A DNA stretch of 64,000 nucleotides from Astrothelium macrocarpum (taxonomy: Eukaryota > Ascomycota > Dothideomycetes > Trypetheliales > Trypetheliaceae). Below the pieces are notes generated by a model. The model did not search any database, was not told the origin of the DNA, and was given only the letters and a program-made list of their open reading frames with translations. Shown here piece by piece: positions 10,037 to 21,730 of this stretch (its first letter is position 1; every line of letters begins with the position of its first letter). A program made the translations under genes and the position numbers. The DNA is taken from NCBI GenBank assembly GCA_021030915.1, contig JAGEMR010000137.1, positions 1-64,000 of the forward strand. The letters run 5' to 3'.

Positions 10037-12134
10037 TCAGAGCTTGCTAAGAAAACCATCGATAGGCTGACTGCGATCAAAAACAATCCGTTTGTCCCAA
10101 GTGTGCTTTCTCGCCATGTCAGAGTCAGTAGGCCTTTCCGATGTTTGTCGGTTCATCTCCAGCCATCTTCGCGCAATTTCTATCGCAATAGCATTTGCAT
10201 CGCTCTTTGCATCTTCAGTAAGCATCACTGCGCTGATGATCCAGCCCAACTTCCTCAACAGCTGTCTCCCATCATATACAAGTTGCTCTGCATTCGAGTT
10301 TTCCACCGAATGTTCAAGCTGGCTCAACGAGTCTTGAATTACTTTCTGAGACGTCTCGGCCAAGGTCGTAACGGCCTTATTAGCTGCATCAGTCTCAAAT
10401 TCTTCGGGCGAACGCTTGACTGTCCTCCGTACCCAACTTCCAAGCGCACCCATCGCCTGAGCACCCTCTCTACTCTTCAGAACACGCACGACGTCAGCAG
10501 CCATAATGTCCGTTGTGCCTTCCCAGATGCTCAAGACCTGTGCATCCCGCAATAGTCTCGCAATATTTACTTCTGGGTCTGCAGGGTCGTCGATGTAGCC
10601 GACACCTCCAAGAGACTCTACAAGGGATGAGAGACTGGAAATAGAAGCAAGTGCTGTAGTGGCTTTTGTGACAGGCGTAAGAAGGCGGAGGAGCAAAGAA
10701 ATTCGTGCCTTCGTGAGACTCGCCAGGAGAGGTGAAGAAGGCGCATCTTTAGGTTCATCTCCGCCGCTCTCGGCATGCTCAGAAACACCGAGAAGCAGTA
10801 CAGTGAAGTAGGTGAGATGCATCATTCCCGCATAATCCACGGTGATATCGGCCAAGTTCCGGACGTGTGCTGGAACATCCATAAGCAATCTCCCCCCGCT
10901 GACTTTCCGCACGCGCGAGAATGCTTTGCTGATGGCGAGCCCGCGGCCCCAGAGTCCAACTGCGGTGACGGAATTATGCACACGTGTGATGTTCAAGATG
11001 GTCGAGATCTCGCGCGTGCCGCGTCCCTGCTGCCCCAATAAATAGTCACGCATGTCATTCAGCACCAGCTCTGCGGTGGGGAGCGCTCGAGTACCGAGTT
11101 TTGTTTTTAGTCGCTGTATTTGAACACCATTTGGTTCTGTGTTGGAAGGTGTGACTCGGGATGTTGGAGGTGAAAAGCAAGAGACGCGGCGGAGAGGCGC
11201 ATAGAACGCCGAGATGGAACCAGATGGGTCACAAGCGAGGAGTATGGCCATGTTTGCATCAGTAGCAGAGGAGAACCACTTGAAACCTGTGATGGACCAC
11301 GGGCCGAGAGGAGAACCTTCGGCATCGGTTTCGGTCGTGACGCCTTTGGTGGAAATAGAAGAGGACACAGGGGTAGCCTGTATCCTTCAGCAATTGCATT
11401 AAATCACTTTCGAGAAGAGTTGATGAGAATGGAATGTATATCGTCTTTACCTGCGTTTCGGTATTCCTGACATCGCTTCCTCCGACCCTTTCAGTCATCC
11501 ATTGGCCGGAAGTCCGTGCAAAATCCGGATCTCTAGACACCAGATGCTCATAAGCTTTTTGAAAGACCTTCGTGGCTTCAGCTTCGGAATGGGCCGCAGC
11601 AATATTACAGTCAAGCAATCTTGCTGCTCCGTCTGTCATCGCACTCGGACATGTCACGTAGGCACTACTGCCTGACCAGAGGTGATATTTGAGCATCTGA
11701 TACAATCTTGCATGCTGTCCCCATTGCGGCTCGTACGCAATGGCAACGATGCCTTCTCTGATTCCGAGAGCTTGGAGGTTGCGCCAACCCTCGGAGGTCA
11801 CCAGCCCATCGCGGCGCTTGCCCCAGATGTCCCAGGTGCGGAGATAGGGAGGATTCCGTTCGGCATCAGCGATCCAGGAGAATACTTCAGATGTCAAGAC
11901 TTTGTCGCCAAAACTGGCGAGATCGGAGGTGAGAGAGGGGATGAGCTCATCTGGAATGTACACTGAAATGGATAAGAAATTGATGTGTGGGTAGGAATTG
12001 GGTCACTCTTGGCGCTTACGGTCCAGTACTCTCCTCAGGATATGGTCATCTTGAAGTTGGTTTTGAAGCTTGAGCGGCGTTTGAAAGAAACCAGCGGTGG
12101 AGCTAGATGGAGTCTTGGAACTGGAAGAAGTCAT
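10037..12134 (-). CDS. Acyl-CoA dehydrogenase, AidB-like
   Basis: Three exons: 12134-12020, 11962-11451 and 11377-10037, giving 655 residues. The N-terminus GFFQTPLKLQNQL and the segment SGQWMTERVGGSDVRNTETQ are hallmarks of the AidB-like branch of FAD-dependent acyl-CoA dehydrogenases. Further matches are GFKWFSSATDANMA, TKLGTRALPTAEL and the C-terminal VLSIWEGTTDIMAADV, where the Glu of WEGTT is the usual base region of ACADs. E. coli AidB protects DNA from alkylation, whereas fungal paralogues are usually annotated as acyl-CoA dehydrogenases of unknown substrate. The exon 1 start is supported by a good splice into LYIPDELIPSL. The 3' end converges on the oxygenase gene. Confidence 0.85.
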
Positions 12135-12711
12135 CGAAGCTTTTGACGAACAATCATCCGAGGGTGAAAATAGGACTCATCCAAGGCCTCGTAATGACGT
12201 TCTCGAGACCAATCTTGTAGTAGTTAAAAAACTACACTTATTACTGGCCAGTCTCGCACACAAATTGCTGAGAGGGAAATATTGGTTCCGCCGCTGTTAA
12301 GTCCGAAGCTCCAAAGCATACGTGTTACATATCATTGGAGATAACATGCTTTCGCCAGGCTTCTGAGGCCATCCTTGTTAGTTATTGTGCGAAGCTGACT
12401 GCATTCACTATCTCTGGTAGTGAAGATGGCTTTCTTTTGGCACTCATGCGGGCAGAGATAGCATGTTGTTGGGTAAAGAAAAGCTGCATCAGACTAAGAC
12501 CAGGGTGTAAGCGTCCTCGTTCAGTTTCCCCTCCTTTTCACGTGTCCTTCAATGTTAATCAATTAGGATGAAGGATTTGGTAGAGCGATGCTTATACTGA
12601 CGCATCAAGTCATTCAAGTATTTACAAAAATAATTCATATAGACAAGAATGTAGTGGGGGCCAGGAAAGGCCCCCGTTACCACTTTTGCATTCAAGTAGT
12701 GCACCCATCCA
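12135..12711. other. Intergenic promoter region of the ACAD gene
   Basis: About 580 bp between the ACAD start and the rhamnogalacturonase stop, both on the minus strand. The small ORFs present have no recognisable content. No repeat is seen. Confidence 0.45.
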
Positions 12712-14360
12712 TTACTTTGCACACGCTCCCGTTGCCTTTCCATGTCTCCCCTTCCTACCTCGTCTAGATGAGGCGCTCGTAGTGGCCGAAGCCGCGACGC
12801 TGGTAGAAGAAGCAGAGTCAGTCGCTGAAGACGCAACAGAAAGAGATGAAGAGGAATAAGTAGCCAAAGTGGTACTAACAGCCAAAGCTTCACTCGAAGG
12901 CGATGCCGTTGCGGCAACACCAGCGCTTGTTCCTACAACCTGCGCAATCGCACCTTGAACGGTTGCGGAGCCGGAAAGTTTGCTAATCTGAGTAGCACCA
13001 GGGTAGAAGCTGGTTGGGATCGTGGGAATGGGGATGCTCTGGGCTGTGCCAAAGGCAGTAGCCAAATCAGCTGCCATGGTTGGAGCGGAATAGCCAGAAG
13101 GGGCCGCAGAAACAGTGGTCGTGGTGACCGCATACGAAGAGGGGCTGGAAGAATCCTTGAGGCAGAAACCGGAGCCAAAGGCGGATTCGCAAGAGTACCA
13201 TTGTGTGTTGCCGGATTCGGTCCACATTGCGAAGTTCTCGATCATGATGTCAGTGCAAGGGGCGCCATTAGCGCAAAGCACTTTGATAGGACCACGCTCA
13301 GCGCCATCAGCCTCTGTACCTTTCCAGTTCTAAAAGCACGGTTAGTATTACTTGAAAGACAGGGTACGATTTGCGAAATAGTGCTTACGCTAAAAGTGAT
13401 GTTGCTTAATTGAACCCCGTCACCAGCAGCCGTGGTTTCCTCTGCCCAGTACTGGTCAATGTCAAGGGAGTATGCGTTTCCGTGGCCAATGAAATTCTCA
13501 AACATGACATTCTTGACAGTGCCGCTACCGCCGTTGGACTTGATCATCATCATTTGGTTCGAGGACCACGTGTAGACATTTGAGTATTGAATGTTCTCCA
13601 CCGAAGTGTCAGCGCCCAGGGAGCCAATTGCACAACCACCACTCCAGTTGCAGTAGACGTTTTCGATGAGATAATTGCTCGCCGGGCTTTTAACAGTGAC
13701 ACATTCGTCCTTGTTCGTAACCTCGACATCGTGTACCCAAAGGTTGGAACCACCCATGTCAAACCCATCGAGTCCTCCCATGTTGCCACCGCGTACAGCA
13801 ATGTTGTAGACCTCTCCATTGGCACAGGTATCGCAAGTAAAGTGGAACAGAGGAGAGTCGACCAAAGCGATGTCATGAACAGCAAAATCGGTGGCCTCGT
13901 AGAGGCGCATAATACGAGGACCGCTTGTGTTGCCTTCTGCGTGGAAAACGTAGCCGAGACCCTGGAAGGCACCTTTGGAGGTGCTGCTGAAAAGCTCGAA
14001 ATCGGTCGTGTGTTCAATGTAAATCATATTTCCTCCGGCTGTTCCGTTCCGGTAGATGATACCATCCCATTGAAGAGCCCAGGCGTTACCTCCAGACAAA
14101 GTAACCCAGTTCTCGAGGGCATAGCTTCCAGCAGGAATAACGACGAGACCTCCCTTACTGCAGGCGTTGAAGGCATCCGTGAGTGGCGTGCTCAAATCCG
14201 TTGAAAGGTCGGCCTTCGCACCGTAGTCCAGGACATTGCAGGTCTTGACAGCTGCCTTGGCAGCAACAGTTGTCAAAGGGCCAACTCTGCCAGAGAGCTG
14301 CGCAGATACGGCCGTGAGTGTGGAAAGGAAAGCGAGAATTGAAGCGCTTTTGGCAAACAT
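12712..14360 (-). CDS. Secreted rhamnogalacturonase, GH28
   Basis: Two exons, 14360-13389 and 13329-12712, joined in phase to give 529 residues. A signal peptide is evident (MFAKSASILAFLSTLTAVSA). The GH28 beta-helix follows. The pattern fits rhamnogalacturonan hydrolases rather than polygalacturonases: DGFDMGGSN (about 200), NKDECVTVKSP with the catalytic acidic pair (about 217), GGCAIGSLG in place of the polygalacturonase GHG, and MMIKSNGG in place of RIK. The last 140 residues are Ser/Ala/Thr-rich and end in a basic tail (RRGRKGRHGK), probably a glycosylated linker without a binding module. The enzyme would cleave the alternating GalA-Rha backbone of pectin, implying plant-associated or saprotrophic growth. 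Confidence 0.9.
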
Positions 14361-16341
14361 GTTTGCTACAACTTATTGGAATGACAACAAAGAACCAAAA
14401 GAGTGTGTATAACGAATGAATTTATGCCAATAGCATACGGAGAAAATAAATGACGATGTAACGTAGAGCTCACAGGCTGAAGAGCTGGTAGTGAGGAGTT
14501 CGGTCTTTAAGAGGAACGATTTACATGTGAGCACCAACCTTCGGTGACTGTTTGCATGAAACAAACAATCCTGGAGGTACTTTCAATAGGCCCAGCAATA
14601 ACCTTGACACGATGTACCTTTGCATAATTATTCCGTAAAACCACCAGGCGGGTCGTCCCGGGTACTGAGTTGGATATGATGCTCTTTGCAGGCCTTACCT
14701 TGTTTGGATAAGCAGAACATTAACAGATTACCGGGACTCTTCTAGTGGTGTCAGTTTGAGAAAGATCGACGTTTGGCCCAAAGCTCGGCGGTGGTCGAGA
14801 TAGGCGGAAAAGTTCTCAGGGGTGCAAGGCCCTGAAACCATCCAATCTCCACTGACTGCTGATTTGCCTGTGACACCGGTAGAACGGAGCTGGGTGGTCA
14901 CGAGAGTCCATCATCACCTTGACCCTTGTCTTGGTATATTTGTTTGCAGGGACTTTTCGGTAGAAGTTTTTGCGAGAAGAAAAGTTTATACGGTCGCGCA
15001 ACCAGGGTAAAGAATGTCCTAGAATCGAAGCTTGAAGGGGCTTTTCTCAATAGGTTAGGTGGTAGTGGCTTTAGTAGAAGTGTGAGTTGAGTGCAACTAG
15101 GCATGCGAGTCTGAAATCTTACAGTCAGTCGCTGAAGGGAATGCCATGTGGAGTCTCTAGAGTTTGGTGTTATGCGCGCTGACACCAGCAGGTGCGATAA
15201 AAAAGGTCACCCGCGACCGCAGGAGATGATTCGCTGTTTCTATTGTGGAGAGGCCCTTAGCAATGCTAATTGAGGAAAGCTCGAGAATTGTTTCTCGACG
15301 GATTTACTTTGTAGTCTTGATTTGCTTTCAATAACCTGAGGTCTTTCCAAGGAGGCTTCGACGAATTATACGTCTTTCTTATTGCAGCCCCTGATGTTGG
15401 CCCCGACCGGTTACTAAGCAAGACGCAGTGCACGGATGGCCGTCCTTCCCATGTGCGATGGAGACACTATTGATTTAGGGTTCAAGCTGATGGCCTGAGG
15501 AGAAAGACTCATTTCCCGATTTTGTAATATTGCAGAGAACGTTAGAAAAGACCTTGATGATTTCGAAATCAATCAAGGACGAAGCAGAGTGCTCATCTGC
15601 ATAAGTGAGTAAATCACTGCTTAGGTCTAGTAACAAGACGAAATCATAAGGCCACAATAGTTTGCGTTTCTGTTGTTGCTTCAAATTCCTGGCTCGAATA
15701 AGATCCGTGAGTTTGTCCCCTTAAAATCAATGTGCGTTTCTCGGCGTCGGCATTTAGGCCCCAGACTAATGATTAGTCTGCCACCCCGATCTTCGCTGGG
15801 TGCCTCGCCTCATCATCGAAGGCAGAACTTCAGCTTCTCTGACTGTATCACTTTCTCAGCGGTCTGCTGAAAGCCCTTATTTTAACCTCATGCTTTCCGT
15901 GCCTCCGATTTGCTCTCTGTTTCCAATGGCGATCGTGGCGTGCAACAAACGACCGGTGAGTCGGCATGGGCTAGTTAGGTCTAGCCACTCATCACCGGGC
16001 ACCAACTGCTTGTGGTGTGGACAATGCTGTACAAGTTTTCAGCTCTGCCATATAAGGAAATTAGCTTGAGCCTCATCATGTTATATTTAAGTCGCTATCT
16101 GATGGCATTCCCGCCGCTGGTCTGCAATCGACGCCGACCGCTACCTTCTTCATTACTGCCTGATTAACGTCTGAAATTTGAGCGAGCTTTTTAAGTTTAA
16201 TTTGGCCCGATTGCTTCATGAGATACGACTCTTGCATTGCGTTCAAGAATACAGCAGAGCCGTCGCATGCGTTCTTGAAGAGAGCAGCTTATTCTAATCT
16301 ACGATATCGGAATAAGCAAAGGAATCGGGCATTGACAGAGC
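14361..16341. other. 2-kb divergent intergenic region
   Basis: Separates the rhamnogalacturonase (minus) from the NLR gene (plus). Composition is normal and only short unrelated ORFs occur. I see no TIRs, LTR ends or tandem arrays. It probably carries two independent promoters. Confidence 0.5.
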
Positions 16342-19300
16342 ATGGCGCCTCCAGCCAATCTATACGAGGAAGGTTTCCGAGATTTCCGTGACGCTGTGAA
16401 GATTAAAGACGACAAAGATCAATACATCTTTGCCGAGTTCCTCAAGGATAGAGCGAGCCCAGAGGAGGTCGTGATCGCCTGTAAATCACTCCAAGACCAA
16501 GCAGGCGAAAAGTATGGATCCGTCAAGGTCGCCGACAAGGAAGTTATTCCTGCCAAATGGATTGATAATATCTTGGGGAACATTAACAACTTTGTTGCAG
16601 TTGGCAATTTTGCTATGAAAGGAGCCCCGGAGAGCGTCGGTATGGCCTGGTTCGCTGTCAAACTTACTTTATCAGCAATTCAGAGTAACTACAGCTTGTA
16701 TTCGCTTTTTGGATCCGGATTGACAGATACAACTGAAATAATGGTTCTAATTCGACATTATGACCGGCTGTACGACGAACGGCAAAAGCCAGGCTGGAAA
16801 TCCAATGAAGTCGTCGACAAACTCTTCAAGGATATCCGGGCAACTTATGCTGCTATCCTCGACTTTTCCTTTCACATTAAAAAGCATCTATATGGTGGCA
16901 AACTTGCCAAACTGAGACATGGATTTAAAGATTTCTTTGGTGCAGAGGTTACCAAGTTTCAGGCTAGACTTGACGCTATCGGAGAATTGAAGAAGAAGGT
17001 TATAGAAGGCACTACTGGAGCATTTCAAGGAAAGACGTTCCAGCGCTTTGATGAGCTCCAAGACCTCATGTCATCCATGAAGAGCAATGTGCAGGATATC
17101 AAAGATTTCCAAAAGACGTCCGAAGAGTTCTACCACGCCCAGCTTGCTCAGCAAGATCAGATTCTTCAAAAGCTAGAAGATTATAAGGCTTCTACAAGAC
17201 CGAGGACCAGATGGGATTGGGCCAAGCAAGAATTTGAGAAGAACAAGAAATTGTTGAACCCGCTTACCGATACATATGCTCCTCTGGATGCTTTGCTTAG
17301 GCGTAAGCATGATGGGACGTGTGAATGGATCTTCAAAGATGATGAATACAATGATTGGTATGGTTCGCAAGTGAGCAGTATGCTTTGTCTCACAGGAGAT
17401 GCCGGTGAGTTTACGCTCTTATCCCTGTAGTCCGGAATGGTCGTGTTTAGGCGCAATGCCACCTTATGCGCCCAAACTTTTGTTTCTTTTTGGGCAATAC
17501 AATGGACCAGATCGTGCCGATGCCTTAGCCGTACTAAGAACTTCCTGGGGACAGTGAAGAGTATCAGTCTCTTCAAGGTCTGCCGTTGAGAGTCTTGCGA
17601 CATGAATCGGTGGATAGGGTGGTGACCTTTTACGCCCGCAGTACTTAATTAATGGTGTATTTTTATTCGCTAACAAGTTTACAGGTGTAGGAAAATCCAT
17701 CGTAATGGCTTCGATAATGAAGAAGATGGAAGACGAGATCGACCCAGCTACCTGTATTGTGCTTTATCTATCTTGTGACATGATGCGAGATAGTGGGATG
17801 ACTGATAATCCCCAAAGCCTGACAAGAATTGCAAATACACTCATCTATCAACTTTACGAATTTGCAACAGCAGATGAAGAAAATGCGACATTGCTTGAGA
17901 ACTGCAACAAAGTATTCACAAACCCGAAGCAAAAGAAAGTGAGCAAAGTCCTTTCTGCAAATAACAAAGACGGAGCCCTTCCAGAATTTGCGGATGCTCT
18001 TGAGGGTCTTGCAATGAATTTCGATAGAGAAGTTTGTATTGTGGTTGATGCTACTGATCGAATGACAGACGACGACCAAAAGGAGTTCTATAACAACCTC
18101 CATGATCTGCTGATTCGAGGAGAGAGCGAAGAAGAAAATGACGTTTCTCACGTCACGGTACTTGCTGCGTGTCGAACGGGCTCAACATTCTACAATCTTG
18201 CAAACGAAGGTGCCAGCATTGATGTAGGAGATAACAATGGCGATGATATAAGACTCAAGCTCACGGCAGAGCTCAACCGAATGCCTGGCTGGTCAATCAG
18301 CGAAAAAGATGAGGCGATAGAGAAAGTTCTTGACAAAGCTGCATCACTCTTCAAATATGTATCCGAGGTAGCGATACCTTTTCTCAGGCAGCCATTCCAA
18401 CGTCCACTTTCCAATCGGCTAAAGGATTTGCCCGAGGGTATGAGCGAGACATATAATCAGGCGATACGAGGAATGGCGCCCAATTACCTCGAGTTACTCC
18501 GCACTGCCTTGTCGTGGACACTTCTTGCACCAGGACCAGTCAAGGTTCGAGAGATAATGGAGGCTTTTACTGGAGAGTACTCGACCTCGAGAGACGATGC
18601 TTTGCAAAAAATCGCTCTGGAGAAAGAACACTCTTACGATAAAATGGCCAGTCCACTAGAAGTTACACAGCTCAAAGCCGCCAGTGGTCCTTTTCTAAGC
18701 GTATGGGAAGAGAATGGTGAAAACTCATTTGCGGATTTAAAAGACGCTTACCAAGTGAAGCACTTCTGCCTACACGCTACTGAGAACGTTGAGGCAGACG
18801 AAGCGTCAGGCGATGCCATTTGTTCGAGATGCAAAGCCAGTCTTAGTCCTTCTCGAGTTTTGTCAATAACTGAGAAACAAGGCCATCTGAATCTAGCCAT
18901 TACCCTGGTCCGACATCTGAATAGTCCTCTGTTCCAACAACGCTTTTCATTACTTGTCGAAGAAAGCCAGGACCAGCAACCTCAAAATGAAGGGAAAACC
19001 CTCGAAGACGAAGGCTATTCTTCTGAGCTTGCTGGACAAGGGACGGAATCTGGCATCAAAAACTTAGCCAACACTGAGGAAGACACGGGTTCGAACGACG
19101 GAGCCGACGTTGAACTGTCCAAGCCAAATGAGAATACAGGTGGCACAACCACAGATGAAATTCATCCTTCTGACAAGCAGACTGAAGATGCTGAGAAAGA
19201 TAATGCAGCTGATGATTCCGATAGCGATGAATCGATGGACGATGAGGATCAAGGAGACATCGATCTCACTGCTCAAGAGAAGGAAGGTGGCGATGCAGTT

Positions 19301-21610
19301 GAAGAAAATACCAATGATAATGTAAGTCGATATCTTAGGTATGAGATCAATCATTGGTACTATCACGTCCGTGAAGCAGAGTCGTTGTGGACTGCCGAAG
19401 AAAGGGCCGGCAATCCAGATTGGGCAACACTCATGTCTGAACTTGATCGCTTCGTCGATGAAAATATCGATGCGTTCAACGAATGGCAATGGTTCATGTT
19501 GTCGCTCTACGACCGTAGCCGTGGCGATGTTCCTTGGAAACCGATTCATATTGCGGCTTATCTTGGCCTTACGAGCTGGGCAGAGCATCTCATCAAAAAA
19601 GGAGCGAAGCTTGACGAAAAAACTTTGAATTTCAATCCGCTCCAGGCAGCTTCGTTCAATGCTGAATCCTCTAGCATGTTGAAGCTTTTGTTAGACCATA
19701 ACGTCGATTTAAATGAAGAAGAAGAAGATGTAATACCTGCTTTTCATGCCTGGATATGGGACGATCCAAGCTACGACAATATGCAACTAATGATTCAACA
19801 TGGTGCGGATCTCAAGATGGCTGACAAGACGAACGGCTGGACAGCTATGCACTATTTCGCCTCCGGAGGCGAAGATCCAAAAGTGCTTGACCTTTTAATG
19901 AACAAAGACCATCCAGAAAACCAGCCCAACATCAACGCTGAGGACAATGATGGAGAAACACCCTTGCACGTACTTTTGAGTCGCAGGGATGTTCCGTCAG
20001 AACTACTAAGGGCATTCATTGCAAATGGAGCGGACGTGAACGCAGAGGATAAAGATTCCCAGAGACCATTGCACCAGGCTTGTCAATGGGGCGATGTTAA
20101 CACAATTCGCATCATTCTGCCAAGTATTACAGATATCGACGATCCCGACAAGAGGGGAAGAACAGCCTTGCATTGGGCTGCATGGGCTGGCTACAAGGAA
20201 TGTGTACAGCTGCTTGTCGAGAACAATGCCGATCCTAACATGACAGACTACCATAGCAGGACGGCACTTTTCTTTGCATGCTTAGGAGACTCACAACACA
20301 CCAAAGACACTATCAAGTTCTTGTTAGAAACGATGCGCCAAAGAGGCGTTTCGATTTCAGAGATCAACAAAGCCACCAAGCGGTCTCGAACGCCTCTTCG
20401 ACAAGCAGCTGCTCATGGTTTTACCGATACTGTCAAAGAACTCTTGGAAATGATCAGATCCGCTCAAGACATTGATCGTGCCGCCATGGTGAACCTAGTA
20501 GACACAAGAAAGGGCCGCACAGCACTTCACTGTGCTGCATATCGCGGCCATGCAGATTGCGTTCGCCTCCTTGTCGAAGAAGCCGCCGACATCAGCATCA
20601 AAGACCACACCGGCAAAACTCCTCTCATCCTGGGATACGAGCAATGGGCTCTCTCCAACCATTCCTCCTTCGAAGAAGTCGTCTCCCTCCTCATCGACAA
20701 GGACCCCAGCACCGCGGCCGAAGACGCCGAGCTCCTCGCCACCGCCGCCGTCAACGGCAGCACGCGCGTCCTCGAACAGCTGCACAGTCTCTCCGCCAAC
20801 CTCAACAACCCGGACCAATACGGCTGGACGCCGCTCATGCTCGCCCGCCAGTTCCACCGCACCGACGCCATCCACTTCCTCCAGCAACAGGCCTCGTGGG
20901 TCGCCACCCTGCCCTCGCGCTGGATCAACCCGCCCGCAGACATCACGCTCTCGGACGACGGCCGCACGCTGCAGACGACCTCGGGCGCGCGCATGGTCAT
21001 CTCGGCGAACAAGCCGCTGCCCGCGGGCCTCGAGCGCTACTACTTCGAAGTCACGAGCCGCCGCGTCGAGCTCGACGACGTCGACGTCATCCCCGAGTAT
21101 CCCGAGATGGCCGTGGGCTTCTGCACGCTGGGCGCCGGCGCCATCACGTTCCCCGGCTGGCCGCCCGCGTCGCGGGCGCCGTCGGCGCGGAGCTGGGCGT
21201 ACCATGGTGATGATGGCGGCATGGGCGATAGTGCGGCACGGTTCGATGGGGATGACGAGAGGAAGTATAAGCCGGGGGATACGGTCGGGGTTGGGGTGGA
21301 TTTTAATAGGAATGTGATGTGGTTTACGCGGAATGGGGAGAAGTTGGATTGGGAGTTTGAGGGCGTGCGCGGGAGGTTGTTTCCGTTGTTGGGGGTGGCG
21401 GATCGGGTGGATCTGGAGACGAATTTTGGGGAGAGGGAGTTTGTGTGGAAGGATGATGGGAAGGATGTGAATGAGGAGGAGAGGGATGGTGAAAAGGAAG
21501 GTGAGGAGGCTGGGAATGATGGTAAAGATGAAAAGGCTGATGATGAGGATGAAAAGGGTCAGGATAAAACTGTGAGAAATGAAGAGGAAGACGTTGTAGA
21601 TGATTCATGA
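16342..21610 (+). CDS. NLR-like protein: helical N-terminus, P-loop NTPase, ankyrin repeats, SPRY
   Basis: Two exons, 16342-17404 and 17685-21610, giving 1662 residues. Residues 1-330 form a helical N-terminal region with the look of fungal STAND N-terminal (Goodbye/NACHT-associated) domains. The P-loop GDAGVGKS (352-359) is interrupted by the only intron. A Walker B-like CIVVDATD follows near 473 and a sensor-like VLAACRTGS near 510. The sequence SETYNQAIRGM...LSWTLLAPGPVKVREIMEAF is typical of the region after fungal NACHT domains. An acidic Glu/Asp-rich linker precedes ankyrin repeats (about 970-1420, many GRTALHWAA-type cores). A SPRY/B30.2 domain (about 1440-1617: YYFEVTSRR, EMAVGF, GVGVDFNRNVMWFTRNG) precedes an acidic tail. 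Such proteins act in non-self recognition and regulated cell death. The 3' part is much more GC-rich than the rest. Confidence 0.85.
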
Positions 21611-21730
21611 CTGTAAATTTGGTATGTCATTGGAGTGTGGTTGGAGCATCCTTCGCATTGTACCATTAGAGAGCCCCAATAGACTGGTTTGTAAATTAGA
21701 TGGCATTTCGGTCAGTTATGGTCTTCTTTA

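Noticed and set aside
20495..21317. Three long overlapping ORFs (two plus, one minus) within the NLR 3' region
   Set aside because: They arise from the GC-rich composition; the SPRY/ankyrin frame is the only one with family similarity.
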